Positions 19,051 to 27,037 of a DNA stretch of 64,000 nt are shown in pieces. Each line of letters opens with the position of its first letter. Position 1 is the first letter of the stretch. The DNA comes from Paenibacillus sp. 1001270B_150601_E10 (GTDB lineage Bacteria > Bacillota > Bacilli > Paenibacillales > Paenibacillaceae): the NCBI RefSeq assembly GCF_015558675.1, contig NZ_JADMOL010000002.1:97965-161964 (forward strand). The letters run 5' to 3'. The notes below the pieces were generated by a model, which was not told the origin of the DNA, searched no databases, and saw nothing but the letters and a program-made list of their open reading frames with translations. Made by a program: the position numbers and the translations under genes.

Positions 19051-19377
19051 ATGATGGAGAAGCAGAGGATGTATGTATCTATCGCTGATCGTACGATACT
19101 TTCGTCTACAGATCAAGCCGCAGCACTTGAAGTGATAGTAAATGAAGAAGAACTAGCGGAGCTGCATTATATTCTGGGCCAGCTAGCAGATGCAGATAGC
19201 GACGCTTTGATCGACGAATTTACCCTAATCAGCTTCAAGCCGATCGAGGAGATCAATGCACGTTATCAATCTCAGTTGGACAGCCTGTATCGAGCCATTT
19301 ATCGATCAGGTACTCCAAAAACGAGGCATGCCATTGCTGTGGCAAATGAGTCAATAGGGATGGAGGGAGCAACATGA
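19051..19377 (+). CDS. small conserved-looking protein of unknown function (108 aa)
   Basis: A soluble acidic protein, 108 residues (MMEKQRMYVSIADRTILSST at the start). No domain is recognised. The middle, VNEEELAELHYILGQLADAD, looks helical and recalls small hydrolase/regulator-associated proteins of Bacillales without being diagnostic. GTAAGGAGGAG sits just before the tandem ATG ATG. Its stop overlaps the ATG of the next gene (ATGA), so the two are co-translated and probably work together. A longer frame opening at 18847 covers the small-RNA candidate on the other strand and is not used. Confidence 0.75.
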   Translation: MMEKQRMYVSIADRTILSSTDQAAALEVIVNEEELAELHYILGQLADADSDALIDEFTLISFKPIEEINARYQSQLDSLYRAIYRSGTPKTRHAIAVANESIGMEGAT

Positions 19378-19724
19378 TTGAAATTCAAGCTGCTCATGTG
19401 CGCGGCATTCAACAGATTAACGGACGTCCATGTGCAGAAGTAGAGGTCGTTCCTTTTGAATCGAATACAGGGAGCTTCACGGTGTACGTGGCGAAGGTGC
19501 CGCATGGCGGCTATGAGATTGTAGACGCGCGTTCGCAGCAGACGGCGGTAGCAGACAGTGGTGCTTTTGACAACAATATGGGCCAGGTATTGTCAGCCTC
19601 CTTCGGAGAAGAGATGGCAAACATCGACTTTGGTTCGGAATGGCAGGCTAAATCCTACTTCTTGGATAGCTTGCTTGGCTGCCAAGAAGTATGCGAAGCG
19701 TTAGCGGAGCAACTGGGGCAGTAG
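19374..19724 (+). CDS. small protein of unknown function (116 aa), coupled to upstream gene
   Basis: This 116-residue protein begins MIEIQAAHVRGIQQINGRPC and has a beta-rich pattern with two acidic segments (SFGEEMANIDFGSEW). No family is recognised. There are no membrane segments or signal peptide. The ATG overlaps the stop of the preceding 108-residue gene by four bases (ATGA). A plausible ribosome site (GGAGGGAGC) lies within the preceding gene. The two form a small operon whose role is unknown. Confidence 0.75.
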   Translation: MIEIQAAHVRGIQQINGRPCAEVEVVPFESNTGSFTVYVAKVPHGGYEIVDARSQQTAVADSGAFDNNMGQVLSASFGEEMANIDFGSEWQAKSYFLDSLLGCQEVCEALAEQLGQ

Positions 19725-19800
19725 CAAAACCTTATTTTTATAGGCATCACCAAAGCCCATTATTATCATCATACTAGATCATTACTTAGGGAGCTGATTC

Positions 19801-19932
19801 ATGATGACAGAACAATTTAAGCAGAATAAAGGGAATAAATACGCTCATCAGCAAAAGCATGCTGAGGCCGTCGTTAATAAAAATCTAAAGCATCCTGGGG
19901 AGAAAAACCCATGGGAGAACGGTCGACGATAA
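19801..19932 (+). CDS. very small basic protein (43 aa)
   Basis: A 43-codon frame starts ATGATGACAGAACAA after TTAGGGAGC (ribosome site) and ends TAA at 19932. The peptide is hydrophilic and Lys/Asn/His-rich, with the tail HPGEKNPWENGRR. Its character resembles small spore-associated or stress peptides of Bacillales, but I do not recognise a named family. It follows the two coupled small genes by 76 bp and precedes a terminator. Confidence 0.55.
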   Translation: MMTEQFKQNKGNKYAHQQKHAEAVVNKNLKHPGEKNPWENGRR

Positions 19933-20047
19933 TCGAGCAAGATCGAGATAGTTATGTATATTTAGACATACAATGACATGGTTCATAGCTATGAATTAAA
20001 AAACAGGATATAGTTGAACTGTCTTCCAATCGGGTTCTAGACAGGTA

Positions 20048-20095
20048 AAAAGGACGTAACCGCTTCTCTACAGAGATTGCAGTCTTACGTCCTTT
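20048..20095. terminator. terminator between small-gene operon and DUF4870 gene
   Basis: AAAGGACGTAA pairs with TTACGTCCTTT (11 bp) around a 25-nt loop; A/T-runs on both sides let it act for the minus-strand DUF4870 gene and the plus-strand small genes. Confidence 0.8.
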
Positions 20096-20122
20096 CGTTC
20101 TATTTACTCATAAACGAGGTGA

Positions 20123-20440
20123 TTACCAAGCCGTGTTTTCCTGAAGCACTTTGATGCCCATGAATATATTCCAAATGAACAGGATCAGACTAAGTAATCC
20201 AAATAGGACAAACAACGCAATCCCGACGAACACATTTTGAATAAAAAATACGCCGGACATAAAGAAAACAATGGCCATGACTAGGAACACGGTTGGCACG
20301 ATATGCGAGACCAAAGCATTTTTGGCATGACGGGCAACGTAACGATCATTTGTTACGATCCACAGGACAAGCGGTACGAGAATAGGTGCAAAAAATATAC
20401 TGAAATAACTTAAGGAAGCTAGAATATTTCGGGTCGACAT
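20123..20440 (-). CDS. DUF4870 (Tic20-like) membrane protein
   Basis: This 105-residue protein has three to four transmembrane segments. The pattern is that of DUF4870: LASLSYFSIFFAPILVPLVL, then DRYVARHAKNALVSHIVP, where the RxHAKxAL-type motif is the signature, and a third long hydrophobic segment FVGIALFVLFGLLSLILFIW. The family resembles the Tic20 chloroplast translocon fold, but its bacterial role is unknown. GAGGAGG precedes the ATG on the minus strand. Monocistronic, convergent with the small-gene operon. Confidence 0.88.
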   Translation of the reverse strand: MSTRNILASLSYFSIFFAPILVPLVLWIVTNDRYVARHAKNALVSHIVPTVFLVMAIVFFMSGVFFIQNVFVGIALFVLFGLLSLILFIWNIFMGIKVLQENTAW

Positions 20441-20538
20441 GATGGATCCTCCTCATAGTAGCCTTTACATAAGTATTACACTCTTATCGTCCTTTTGGTT
20501 TCATCCAATCCGTACCTTCTCTTTTTTCCATAATCTTA

Positions 20539-20566
20539 TTGAGCTAAGGAAGAATTGTGTCATAAT
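20539..20566 (+). promoter_or_regulatory. sigma-A-like promoter for the secreted HExxH protein gene
   Basis: TTGAGC (20539-20544), a 16-bp spacer and CATAAT (20561-20566) lie 25 bp before the ATG at 20591. Confidence 0.4.
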
Positions 20567-20590
20567 AAAGGAATCGGGGGTTGGTTATTT

Positions 20591-21625
20591 ATGCCAAAGT
20601 ACATACACTATTTAAAAGCATCACTCCTTATTATGATCGGATTTCTAGCATTTAATTTATCCATACAGGATGTACAAGCGCAAGAGCGTCAATTGCACGG
20701 ACAGTGGAGAATGGAAGGGCGAGAGGGGCGAGAAGTTCCGGTCGTACAAGCCCAAGTTGAAGCATGGTATTGGAATGAATGGCATGAACGCGTGTCTATA
20801 GGCACAGCCCTGACAAAGGCGGACGGTAGTTGGGAGTTGGCTATTCCTGAGCAGAAGAAGCTGCCTGATAGATGGACGATTGAATTAAAGGCCTACCATC
20901 CAAAGTATGGGCAGATTGTAGATGAGGAACAGCATATCTATCAAACCTCGATCGAGGCAGTGGCAGAAGAGGGTGCCATGATCGCAGCTTCGATTGATTC
21001 CGTTTCTCTCAAGACTCGAGCCTTTTGGCTGCATCAGGATATCATAAAGACGGCTGAAAGCCTTAAACCTTATATCGAACCGACCTTTGTAACCATGCAA
21101 TGGTCGAACGAGCAGACGAAGGCTTCCCATTACATATTCGGTAAGAACATTTACTTAAATAAAAGCAGCCCGCGTTCCAATACGGTCGCCATCCACGAAA
21201 TCGCTCATGCCTATATGTATGATTGGTACAAGGGGATACCGCCCGTTGAGAATTGCAGCAATCATTACTTTGATCGGACATCGAGCGAGAGCTGTGCATG
21301 GGTTGAGGGCTGGGCAAGCTTTGTCGCCTTGTATGTGACCAACCAACCGACGTATACATTTACAAATGGGGCTAGAACGAACGTCGTCGTCAATGCAAAG
21401 TATCGTGCAGGTGATGAGGTAGAAGGCAGTATTGTAGGTGTATTATGGAGGATTACACAGGATCGGCAGTTAGGAATGGCTCGGATCATGGAAGTCGTGA
21501 CCTCGGCAAAGATCAACGATTTCTCCCACTTTTGGTCGCAGTGGGTTCAAGAGGAAATGCCCGTATCGGCCATCAGGCATTTGCAATATTATCATATCGA
21601 TTACGACGAAGAAGCGCTCAGCTAG
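20591..21625 (+). CDS. secreted HExxH zinc-metalloprotease-like protein
   Basis: This 344-residue protein has an N-terminal signal peptide (hydrophobic LLIMIGFLAFNLSI, likely cut after VQA before QERQ). Residues about 35-115 look like an immunoglobulin or transthyretin-like beta sandwich (GTALTKADGSWELAIPEQ). The catalytic half carries HEIAHA, with HEXXH at residues 202-206. Thirty-three residues later it has EGWASFVA (Glu239), a suitable third zinc ligand as in gluzincins. ATG 20591 (MPKYIHYLK) is preferred because the upstream extension has no ribosome site. The protease call is inferred from the motif; no named peptidase family is certain. Possibly a spore-coat or cell-wall-associated peptidase. 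Confidence 0.7.
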   Translation: MPKYIHYLKASLLIMIGFLAFNLSIQDVQAQERQLHGQWRMEGREGREVPVVQAQVEAWYWNEWHERVSIGTALTKADGSWELAIPEQKKLPDRWTIELKAYHPKYGQIVDEEQHIYQTSIEAVAEEGAMIAASIDSVSLKTRAFWLHQDIIKTAESLKPYIEPTFVTMQWSNEQTKASHYIFGKNIYLNKSSPRSNTVAIHEIAHAYMYDWYKGIPPVENCSNHYFDRTSSESCAWVEGWASFVALYVTNQPTYTFTNGARTNVVVNAKYRAGDEVEGSIVGVLWRITQDRQLGMARIMEVVTSAKINDFSHFWSQWVQEEMPVSAIRHLQYYHIDYDEEALS

Positions 21626-21637
21626 GGCGCTTTTTTA
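21612..21637 (+). terminator. terminator overlapping the stop of the HExxH gene
   Basis: AAGCGC and GCGCTT flank the TAG stop codon and are followed by six T residues. The hairpin begins within the last codons. Confidence 0.75.
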
Positions 21638-21961
21638 TATGGTTTTTACGTTCAGTGATGCTTCAAGCGGGAAGTATGAGAAATGAGGCCACTGAAACGA
21701 TCCCGGAATAAGATCCTACGTAACCGACATCGGCATTTAGCGCCAAGGTAGGATTTAACTGTAAAATTCAAGACGAATTTCATAACAATTTTCTGTTACG
21801 GGCCTCAACTAACGGTAAAAATGCACGTTTATGTACCGTTTTGATTTGATTATATAAGTAATATGGAGCAGCTGTAGAAAGATAAGATCGATAATAGGCT
21901 TAGAGATGCGAAGCTCCGATCTTACGACGTATGTTTTTTGCTATTGTTTAGGAGAGAGTAG
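21638..21961. other. gap upstream of the PRD regulator
   Basis: No gene seen. AACGGTA (21811-21817) pairs with TACCGTT (21834-21840) and is followed by TTTTGATTT, a terminator-like or regulatory hairpin about 120 bp before the regulator start. Confidence 0.35.
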
Positions 21962-23428
21962 GTGAAGGTGATGCTCACATCGAGAAAAGTCCGATTGCTT
22001 CGAATTCTAACAAGTGAAACCGACTGGATCAGTTCAAGTGAGCTAGCGAATCGGCTGGGTTGTTCCAATAAAACGATACTTACGGAGCTGCATCATCTAT
22101 CCTCAGAGTTGCCAGATGGCTGGGAGCTGCAGTCTCAAAGAGGAAAGGGCGTATACTTAAAGCGTCCATGTAATGGTCTTAATCGAGATCTCGATTATGT
22201 TGTCCTAAAGCAGGATAACAGCATGAAGCTGCTTATGCTTCTGCTGGAGCACCCGCAAGGTCTAACCATACAGGATCTTGCGGATACCATGTATCAGAGT
22301 GTGACAACCATCAATCGTTCATTAAGCAGCATTGAAAAACATCTTCAATCATACCAATTGGTATTGAAAAGAAGGCCGGTGCGCATTTCAGGAAAGGAAA
22401 GATTCATTCGCAAGCTGATCTTCGATTTGTCTCTTTATTCGGGGCATCCTCCGTATTGGGAGAGTAAGCATAATGATCAAATAAGAGTGATGATCACAGA
22501 GACTGAAAGCTATTTTCAGATTCATTACTCGGAGCAGACGACGAAACTGCTCACATCAGCGATCGATATATGGCTGTATCGAATTTCGCAGTATCGCTAT
22601 TTTCAAATGGATTCAAAGATGAGAGTGGTATATGAAGGGGCACAGGATGTATTGTCTGCCATAAGGAGCATTTACAGGCCTGTTGAATCGTTATTTGGCG
22701 TGAAGGTACCAGAGCATGAGTATTTATATTTAATTATGGTTCTTTTAAGTGTTCAAAAGAAAGGCGATTATCCGGTTCGCATGTATCAATTGTTTGATAT
22801 TCACGTCTCAAAGGAGGCGGTGCAGAGCTTTGTTAAGTACGTTGAGCATACGTTTGAGATTACGCTTCGTACGGATAAGCTGTTTATTGATAACTTGCTT
22901 CAATACTTAAAGGAAGCTTCCTTCCGCTGGACGACACAAATCCATGTTCACCGCAACCTTTATCTCCAAGAGATCAAGGCCATGTATCCTAAGGTATTTC
23001 GTGTGGTTCGCTCTTACTTAATGAATCACTTTCCTTATTATCATGTTGTGATGGATGATGATATTGCGGACATTGTCATTCAGATTACGGGGAGTCTTGA
23101 AGCACAAAAATCCGCAAGTTCCTTGAAGTTGGCTCTCATTGTGCCGACCTGTGATTGCTCCGCTCGTTACTTCGAATCGAAGCTGGCTACTCATATGGAA
23201 GTTCCTGTGACCATTAACTGCTATGATGAGCAAGAGATGAAGCATCATACCTTCAACAGCTACGATATCGTCATTACGACGGATCAACACTGGAATGAGG
23301 AGTTCGGGTATACCTATATGAATCCGCTCTTGTTTGATCATGATATGGATCGTATCAATGAAGAGGCGAGGAGGGCCTGGCATCAGAAAATATCTTCTTT
23401 TAACCTTCCTGAAGCAAACTTATTTTGA
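21962..23428 (+). CDS. PRD-type (BglG/LicR-like) transcriptional regulator
   Basis: A 488-residue regulator. Residues 5-60 form a DNA-binding HTH (SSSELANRLGCSNKTILTEL), followed by a second HTH around 80-130 (LTIQDLADTMYQSVTTINRS). The middle resembles the PTS regulation domains found in LicR/Mga-like proteins. The C-terminal 100 residues start KLALIVPTCDCSARYFESKL, similar to a PTS EIIB-type phosphoacceptor fold. Such proteins are switched by PTS phosphorylation and control sugar genes. The next gene, a GH1 beta-glucosidase read in the same direction, is the obvious target. The start is GTG 21962 or ATG 21971; GGAGAGAG favours the first. The PRD assignment in the middle is moderate. Confidence 0.75.
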   Translation: MKVMLTSRKVRLLRILTSETDWISSSELANRLGCSNKTILTELHHLSSELPDGWELQSQRGKGVYLKRPCNGLNRDLDYVVLKQDNSMKLLMLLLEHPQGLTIQDLADTMYQSVTTINRSLSSIEKHLQSYQLVLKRRPVRISGKERFIRKLIFDLSLYSGHPPYWESKHNDQIRVMITETESYFQIHYSEQTTKLLTSAIDIWLYRISQYRYFQMDSKMRVVYEGAQDVLSAIRSIYRPVESLFGVKVPEHEYLYLIMVLLSVQKKGDYPVRMYQLFDIHVSKEAVQSFVKYVEHTFEITLRTDKLFIDNLLQYLKEASFRWTTQIHVHRNLYLQEIKAMYPKVFRVVRSYLMNHFPYYHVVMDDDIADIVIQITGSLEAQKSASSLKLALIVPTCDCSARYFESKLATHMEVPVTINCYDEQEMKHHTFNSYDIVITTDQHWNEEFGYTYMNPLLFDHDMDRINEEARRAWHQKISSFNLPEANLF

Positions 23429-23436
23429 TTAAAGAT

Positions 23437-23472
23437 GAATCAGAGAACAATGTGTTCTTTGATTCTTTTTTT
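23437..23472 (+). terminator. terminator after the PRD regulator
   Basis: GAATCAGAGAAC pairs with GTTCTTTGATTC around AATGT, then seven T residues. Confidence 0.9.
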
Positions 23473-23495
23473 GTTTTCAATTCTATAAACGCGCG

Positions 23496-23524
23496 TTCAC
23501 AAATCTGTTTTTGTGATTTATAAT
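23496..23524 (+). promoter_or_regulatory. sigma-A promoter of the beta-glucosidase gene
   Basis: TTCACA (23496-23501), a 17-bp spacer and a perfect TATAAT (23519-23524). CAGCAC/GTGCTG in the following 40 bases can form a leader hairpin (about 23534-23564). No clear antiterminator (RAT) sequence was found. Confidence 0.65.
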
Positions 23525-23622
23525 GGAAGTGATCAGCACCGTGAAAAAGCTTGTGATCGTGCTGTTCTGATTCGTAAGCGCATACAGCATTCATACTTAT
23601 AGCCTGGTGAGGAGTGGATGAA

Positions 23623-24969
23623 ATGAGCATTAATCGATTTCCGAACGATTTTATGTGGGGAACGGCAACCGCCGCTTATCAGATTGAAGGAGCTTATAAC
23701 GAGGATGGACGCGGACCATCCATATGGGATACGTTTTCCCATACCCCTGGTAATGTAAAGAATGGGGACAACGGCAATGTGGCGTGTGACAGCTATCATC
23801 GCTTGGATGAGGATATCCGATTACTGAAAGAGCTTGGTGTTAAGACGTATCGCTTCTCCATCTCGTGGTCGCGCGTTCTGCCTACGGGCACTGGCGCTAT
23901 CAATCAAAAGGGCCTGGATTATTATCACAAGCTGGTGGATGCTCTTATTGAACAAGGCATTGAGCCATTCTGTACCCTGTACCATTGGGATCTGCCGCAG
24001 GCGATTCAGGATCAGGGAGGCTGGGGTGACCGACGCTCGATCGCTGCCTTTAAGGAGTATGCCGAGGTGATGTTTAAGGAATTCGGATCAAAGATCAAAT
24101 ACTGGATTACGTTCAATGAACCTTGGTGTCTTGCTTTTCTGTCGAACTATCTAGGCATTCATGCGCCAGGCTATCGTGATCTTCAGCTTGCTATTGATAT
24201 CAGCCATCATATCCTTGTCGCCCATGGCGAAGCAGTAAAGAGCTACCGAGAGCTTGGACTTTCTGGGGAGATCGGCATTGCGCCGAATACGGCATGGGGG
24301 ATTCCTTACACGCAATCTGAAGAGGACAAAGCTACTTGCCTTCGCCTAAACGGTTGGTCAGGAGACTGGTATCTAGATCCGATCTACTTTGGCGAATATC
24401 CTGCTTTTATGCTGGATTGGTATGAGAAGCTTGGCCATAAGCCTCCAGTGGTCGAGGGGGATATGCAGACAATTCATCAACCGATTGATTTCATTGGTAT
24501 CAACTATTACACGTCATCGATGAATCGACATAACGAACGCTCTGGCATGCTGCAGGCGGAGTACATGAATATGGGCGCAGCCAGAACGGATATTGGCTGG
24601 GAGATCTACCCGGAGGGACTGTATCAGCTGCTTCGCTATACAGCGGATAAGTACGGCAATCCTGATATTTATATTACGGAAAATGGCGCATGCTATAACG
24701 ACGAAGCCGAGAACGGCCGCGTACGCGACCAGCGCCGGATCGATTACTTGTCCCAGCATCTCGTGCAGGCAAGCCGCGCCATTGCTGACGGCATTAACCT
24801 GAAGGGGTACATGGCCTGGTCGCTCATGGATAACTTCGAGTGGGCGGAAGGCTACAGCATGCGCTTCGGCCTTGTGCACGTGGACTTTGATACGCTCGTG
24901 CGGACGAAGAAGGACAGCTATTACTGGTATAAGCATGTGATTGCGAACAACTGGTTTGAGTTGAGATAG
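23623..24969 (+). CDS. GH1 beta-glucosidase / 6-phospho-beta-glucosidase-like
   Basis: This 448-residue glycoside hydrolase family 1 enzyme has the N-terminal signature FPNDFMWGTATAAYQIEGA. The acid/base Glu166 lies in TFNEP, and the nucleophile Glu353 in ITENG. The C-terminal WSLMDNFEWAEGYSMRFGLV is also typical. The WAEGY form, with Glu after Trp-Ala, favours action on free beta-glucosides such as cellobiose over 6-phospho sugars, as in BglA/BglB types of Paenibacillus. The ATG at 23623 follows GGTGAGGAG at a good distance; an in-frame GTG nine bases earlier lies inside that site. It has its own strong promoter and follows a PTS-type regulator. Confidence 0.95.
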   Translation: MSINRFPNDFMWGTATAAYQIEGAYNEDGRGPSIWDTFSHTPGNVKNGDNGNVACDSYHRLDEDIRLLKELGVKTYRFSISWSRVLPTGTGAINQKGLDYYHKLVDALIEQGIEPFCTLYHWDLPQAIQDQGGWGDRRSIAAFKEYAEVMFKEFGSKIKYWITFNEPWCLAFLSNYLGIHAPGYRDLQLAIDISHHILVAHGEAVKSYRELGLSGEIGIAPNTAWGIPYTQSEEDKATCLRLNGWSGDWYLDPIYFGEYPAFMLDWYEKLGHKPPVVEGDMQTIHQPIDFIGINYYTSSMNRHNERSGMLQAEYMNMGAARTDIGWEIYPEGLYQLLRYTADKYGNPDIYITENGACYNDEAENGRVRDQRRIDYLSQHLVQASRAIADGINLKGYMAWSLMDNFEWAEGYSMRFGLVHVDFDTLVRTKKDSYYWYKHVIANNWFELR

Positions 24970-25046
24970 GCTTGGAGCTTGCGATTCATTCATGAAAGCT
25001 GCTTGATCACAAACGGTTTGTGTGCTGGTTGCTTGAAGAGAACATA

Positions 25047-25084
25047 GAAGAGGCGTTTGACGATATGGTCAAACGCCTTCTTTG
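25047..25084. terminator. terminator between beta-glucosidase and FtsW-like gene
   Basis: GGCGTTTGAC pairs with GTCAAACGCC around a 6-nt loop, extended by GAA/TTC and a T-run. Confidence 0.85.
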
Positions 25085-25094
25085 TATGCCGCAG

Positions 25095-26384
25095 CTATTC
25101 CTTTATTGACGACTGTCTTGGGAGCATATCTTTGCGTCGATAGATACTCAGCATCATTCCAATGATCGCTAAGGTGAGTATGGAGTAGGTTCCACCATAC
25201 GAAATAATCGGAGAACTAATTCCGCTTTGTGGAACGAATCCGAAGACCATTAAGATATTGTATATATATTGAAACCCAATCAATGCGGCAAATGCAATCA
25301 TGATGGTTTTTCCATAGCTATCTTTTACTTGTTTGCTCATACAGGCAAACTGAACGATCACATATGCAATAAGTGTAAGGCACAGAGCACCGATTATCCA
25401 TCCGAGAGAGTCAAATAAATAACTTAATGCATAATCAGAATAGATGTATGGATAACTTTGAGAGGCAGCTTGAAGACCTCGTCCCCACCATCCGCCTGAC
25501 ATGATGGCTTCTCGTGATCGCTCTACAATGAAATGATAGTCTTCATCATTACTGAAAAAGCCTAAAATACGACTAATTACATAATGATTAGGAGATAAAA
25601 ACAGGAAAATTAACCCAAATAAAACATGCAGTCCAGATACAATATAAAAATACCATTTGGATCTGAGGCATCCCCATAGGATGGCGAACAGTGCAACGGC
25701 ATACATCAAGTATAAGGCTCTCTCATTTGAAATAATAAATAATAAGAACGGAAGCATAGAAATGGTTAATAGCTTCATTCTATATTTCCATACAGATGTC
25801 GATGTGCGCTGAATAATTCCGCTGATTCCAATCAAAAACAGGACTGTGTAGCAGGAAAATACATTTATTGAGAATGGCCCTATTGGAAGGTAGTTCCTCG
25901 CTCCATTTATAATTATTGTCCAAGGATAAACAATCATATGGATGATGAATGGCAGCACAAACCATACCCACGAGTATTTTTTGAATATTCGATAGTCCAT
26001 AAAAATGAAGGCAAACATAATGGCAATTCCTAGCGCGGAGTACACCAGCTTGGGAACAATTAAATTGATATGATCCAAGCTGAGTGAAGAGAAGATCGAT
26101 ATCACAATGCCAATTACCACGAGTATCCCGACGGAAACAATCAATCCCCAATTCATTTTTGGACAATGAACCTGGTTGAAGCCTCGTCCAACTTCCTCAG
26201 GGTCACCCATTTGCCTATGTACAAGGGCATCTACATTTTCATCAGGACATCCATCTTCCAAAGCATCCTGCACAAGCTCGTCCCAATGCGACAAGAGCTC
26301 ATCTCGGATCTCATCATGCATATCTTTGGCTTTGATTTGCTTGCAGACCTGATCCAAGTATTGATCGCGAATGCGATGTTCCAT
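25095..26384 (-). CDS. FtsW/RodA/SpoVE-family membrane protein with N-terminal HAAS domain
   Basis: This 429-residue protein has two parts. Residues 1-75 form a helical HAAS / permease-prefix domain (MHDEIRDELLSHWDELVQDA and MGDPEEVGRGFNQ). Residues 78-420 are a SEDS-type membrane domain with about ten helices, including the late PQSGISSPIISYGGTYSILT segment typical of FtsW/RodA. SEDS proteins polymerise glycan strands, but HAAS-carrying forms are usually found with PadR regulators and are not the core division or elongation enzymes. The ATG lies 3 nt after the padR stop, so the two are one operon. A role in envelope stress is likely only by inference. Confidence 0.85.
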   Translation of the reverse strand: MEHRIRDQYLDQVCKQIKAKDMHDEIRDELLSHWDELVQDALEDGCPDENVDALVHRQMGDPEEVGRGFNQVHCPKMNWGLIVSVGILVVIGIVISIFSSLSLDHINLIVPKLVYSALGIAIMFAFIFMDYRIFKKYSWVWFVLPFIIHMIVYPWTIIINGARNYLPIGPFSINVFSCYTVLFLIGISGIIQRTSTSVWKYRMKLLTISMLPFLLFIISNERALYLMYAVALFAILWGCLRSKWYFYIVSGLHVLFGLIFLFLSPNHYVISRILGFFSNDEDYHFIVERSREAIMSGGWWGRGLQAASQSYPYIYSDYALSYLFDSLGWIIGALCLTLIAYVIVQFACMSKQVKDSYGKTIMIAFAALIGFQYIYNILMVFGFVPQSGISSPIISYGGTYSILTLAIIGMMLSIYRRKDMLPRQSSIKE

Positions 26385-26387
26385 CCT

Positions 26388-26714
26388 TTACCCCTCCCCG
26401 AGCACTTGATCCACAGTAGTGCGAAATAATCGCCATTCTTGTTTCTTCTCCGCGAGCTGCTGCCGTCCACGATCGAGAAGCATATAGTACTTGCGCTTGC
26501 GCCCGTCCTTCATTTCCCAATAAGCCTCAATCGAGCCATCCGACTCTAGGGCATGCAATATGGGATACAGGGTTCCTTCTTTGAACATAAAAAGGCCGTT
26601 GGACAGCCGCTCCATCTCCTTCGTCATCTCATAACCGTACATGGGCTGCTTCTCTAGTAGATTAAGGATGAGAATCGTGGTGCTGCCCTTCATTAACTCC
26701 TTGTTGATGGACAT
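26388..26714 (-). CDS. PadR-family transcriptional regulator
   Basis: This 108-residue winged-helix repressor has the PadR signature LLEKQPMYGYEMTKEMERLS followed by FKEGTLYPILHALESDGSI and the wing EMKDGRKRKYYMLLDRGRQQL. The start at 26714 (MSINKELMKGST) has AAAGGAGG upstream on the minus strand; a longer frame to 26738 lacks one. It directly precedes the HAAS-FtsW gene, the classic PadR/HAAS pairing in which the repressor controls its own operon. An inverted repeat 75-105 bp upstream is a candidate operator. Confidence 0.93.
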   Translation of the reverse strand: MSINKELMKGSTTILILNLLEKQPMYGYEMTKEMERLSNGLFMFKEGTLYPILHALESDGSIEAYWEMKDGRKRKYYMLLDRGRQQLAEKKQEWRLFRTTVDQVLGEG

Positions 26715-26790
26715 AATATGCCTCCTTTTATTGCACATGGTTAATATGGTTAAAACCTCATATGCTTCTATTGTTAATACATCTAGTTCC

Positions 26791-26821
26791 GATACATTGG
26801 ATATCTATGTATATATGTATC
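26791..26821. promoter_or_regulatory. inverted repeat, candidate PadR operator
   Basis: GATACAT (26791-26797) and ATGTATC (26815-26821) are perfect inverted arms with AT-rich sequence between. PadR proteins often bind ATAC/GTAT-type repeats near their own promoter. Confidence 0.4.
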
Positions 26822-27037
26822 ATACTTTTATTTCCAAATCAAGGGATTGTCTGCAAGCATTCATAAAAGAACTGACAAAAGGATGAAATCAGCAGCTTTG
26901 CGCAATTGCTCACCACATAAAAAATTTCTTGTTGTAGAATAGGAGTATCGAGCAGGATTAAAAGGGATATGAAGTGGCTTAGGATAGAGGTAAGATAGAA
27001 TTTTTCAGGAATCTATTTATAGAAACGGGTTGGGGTT

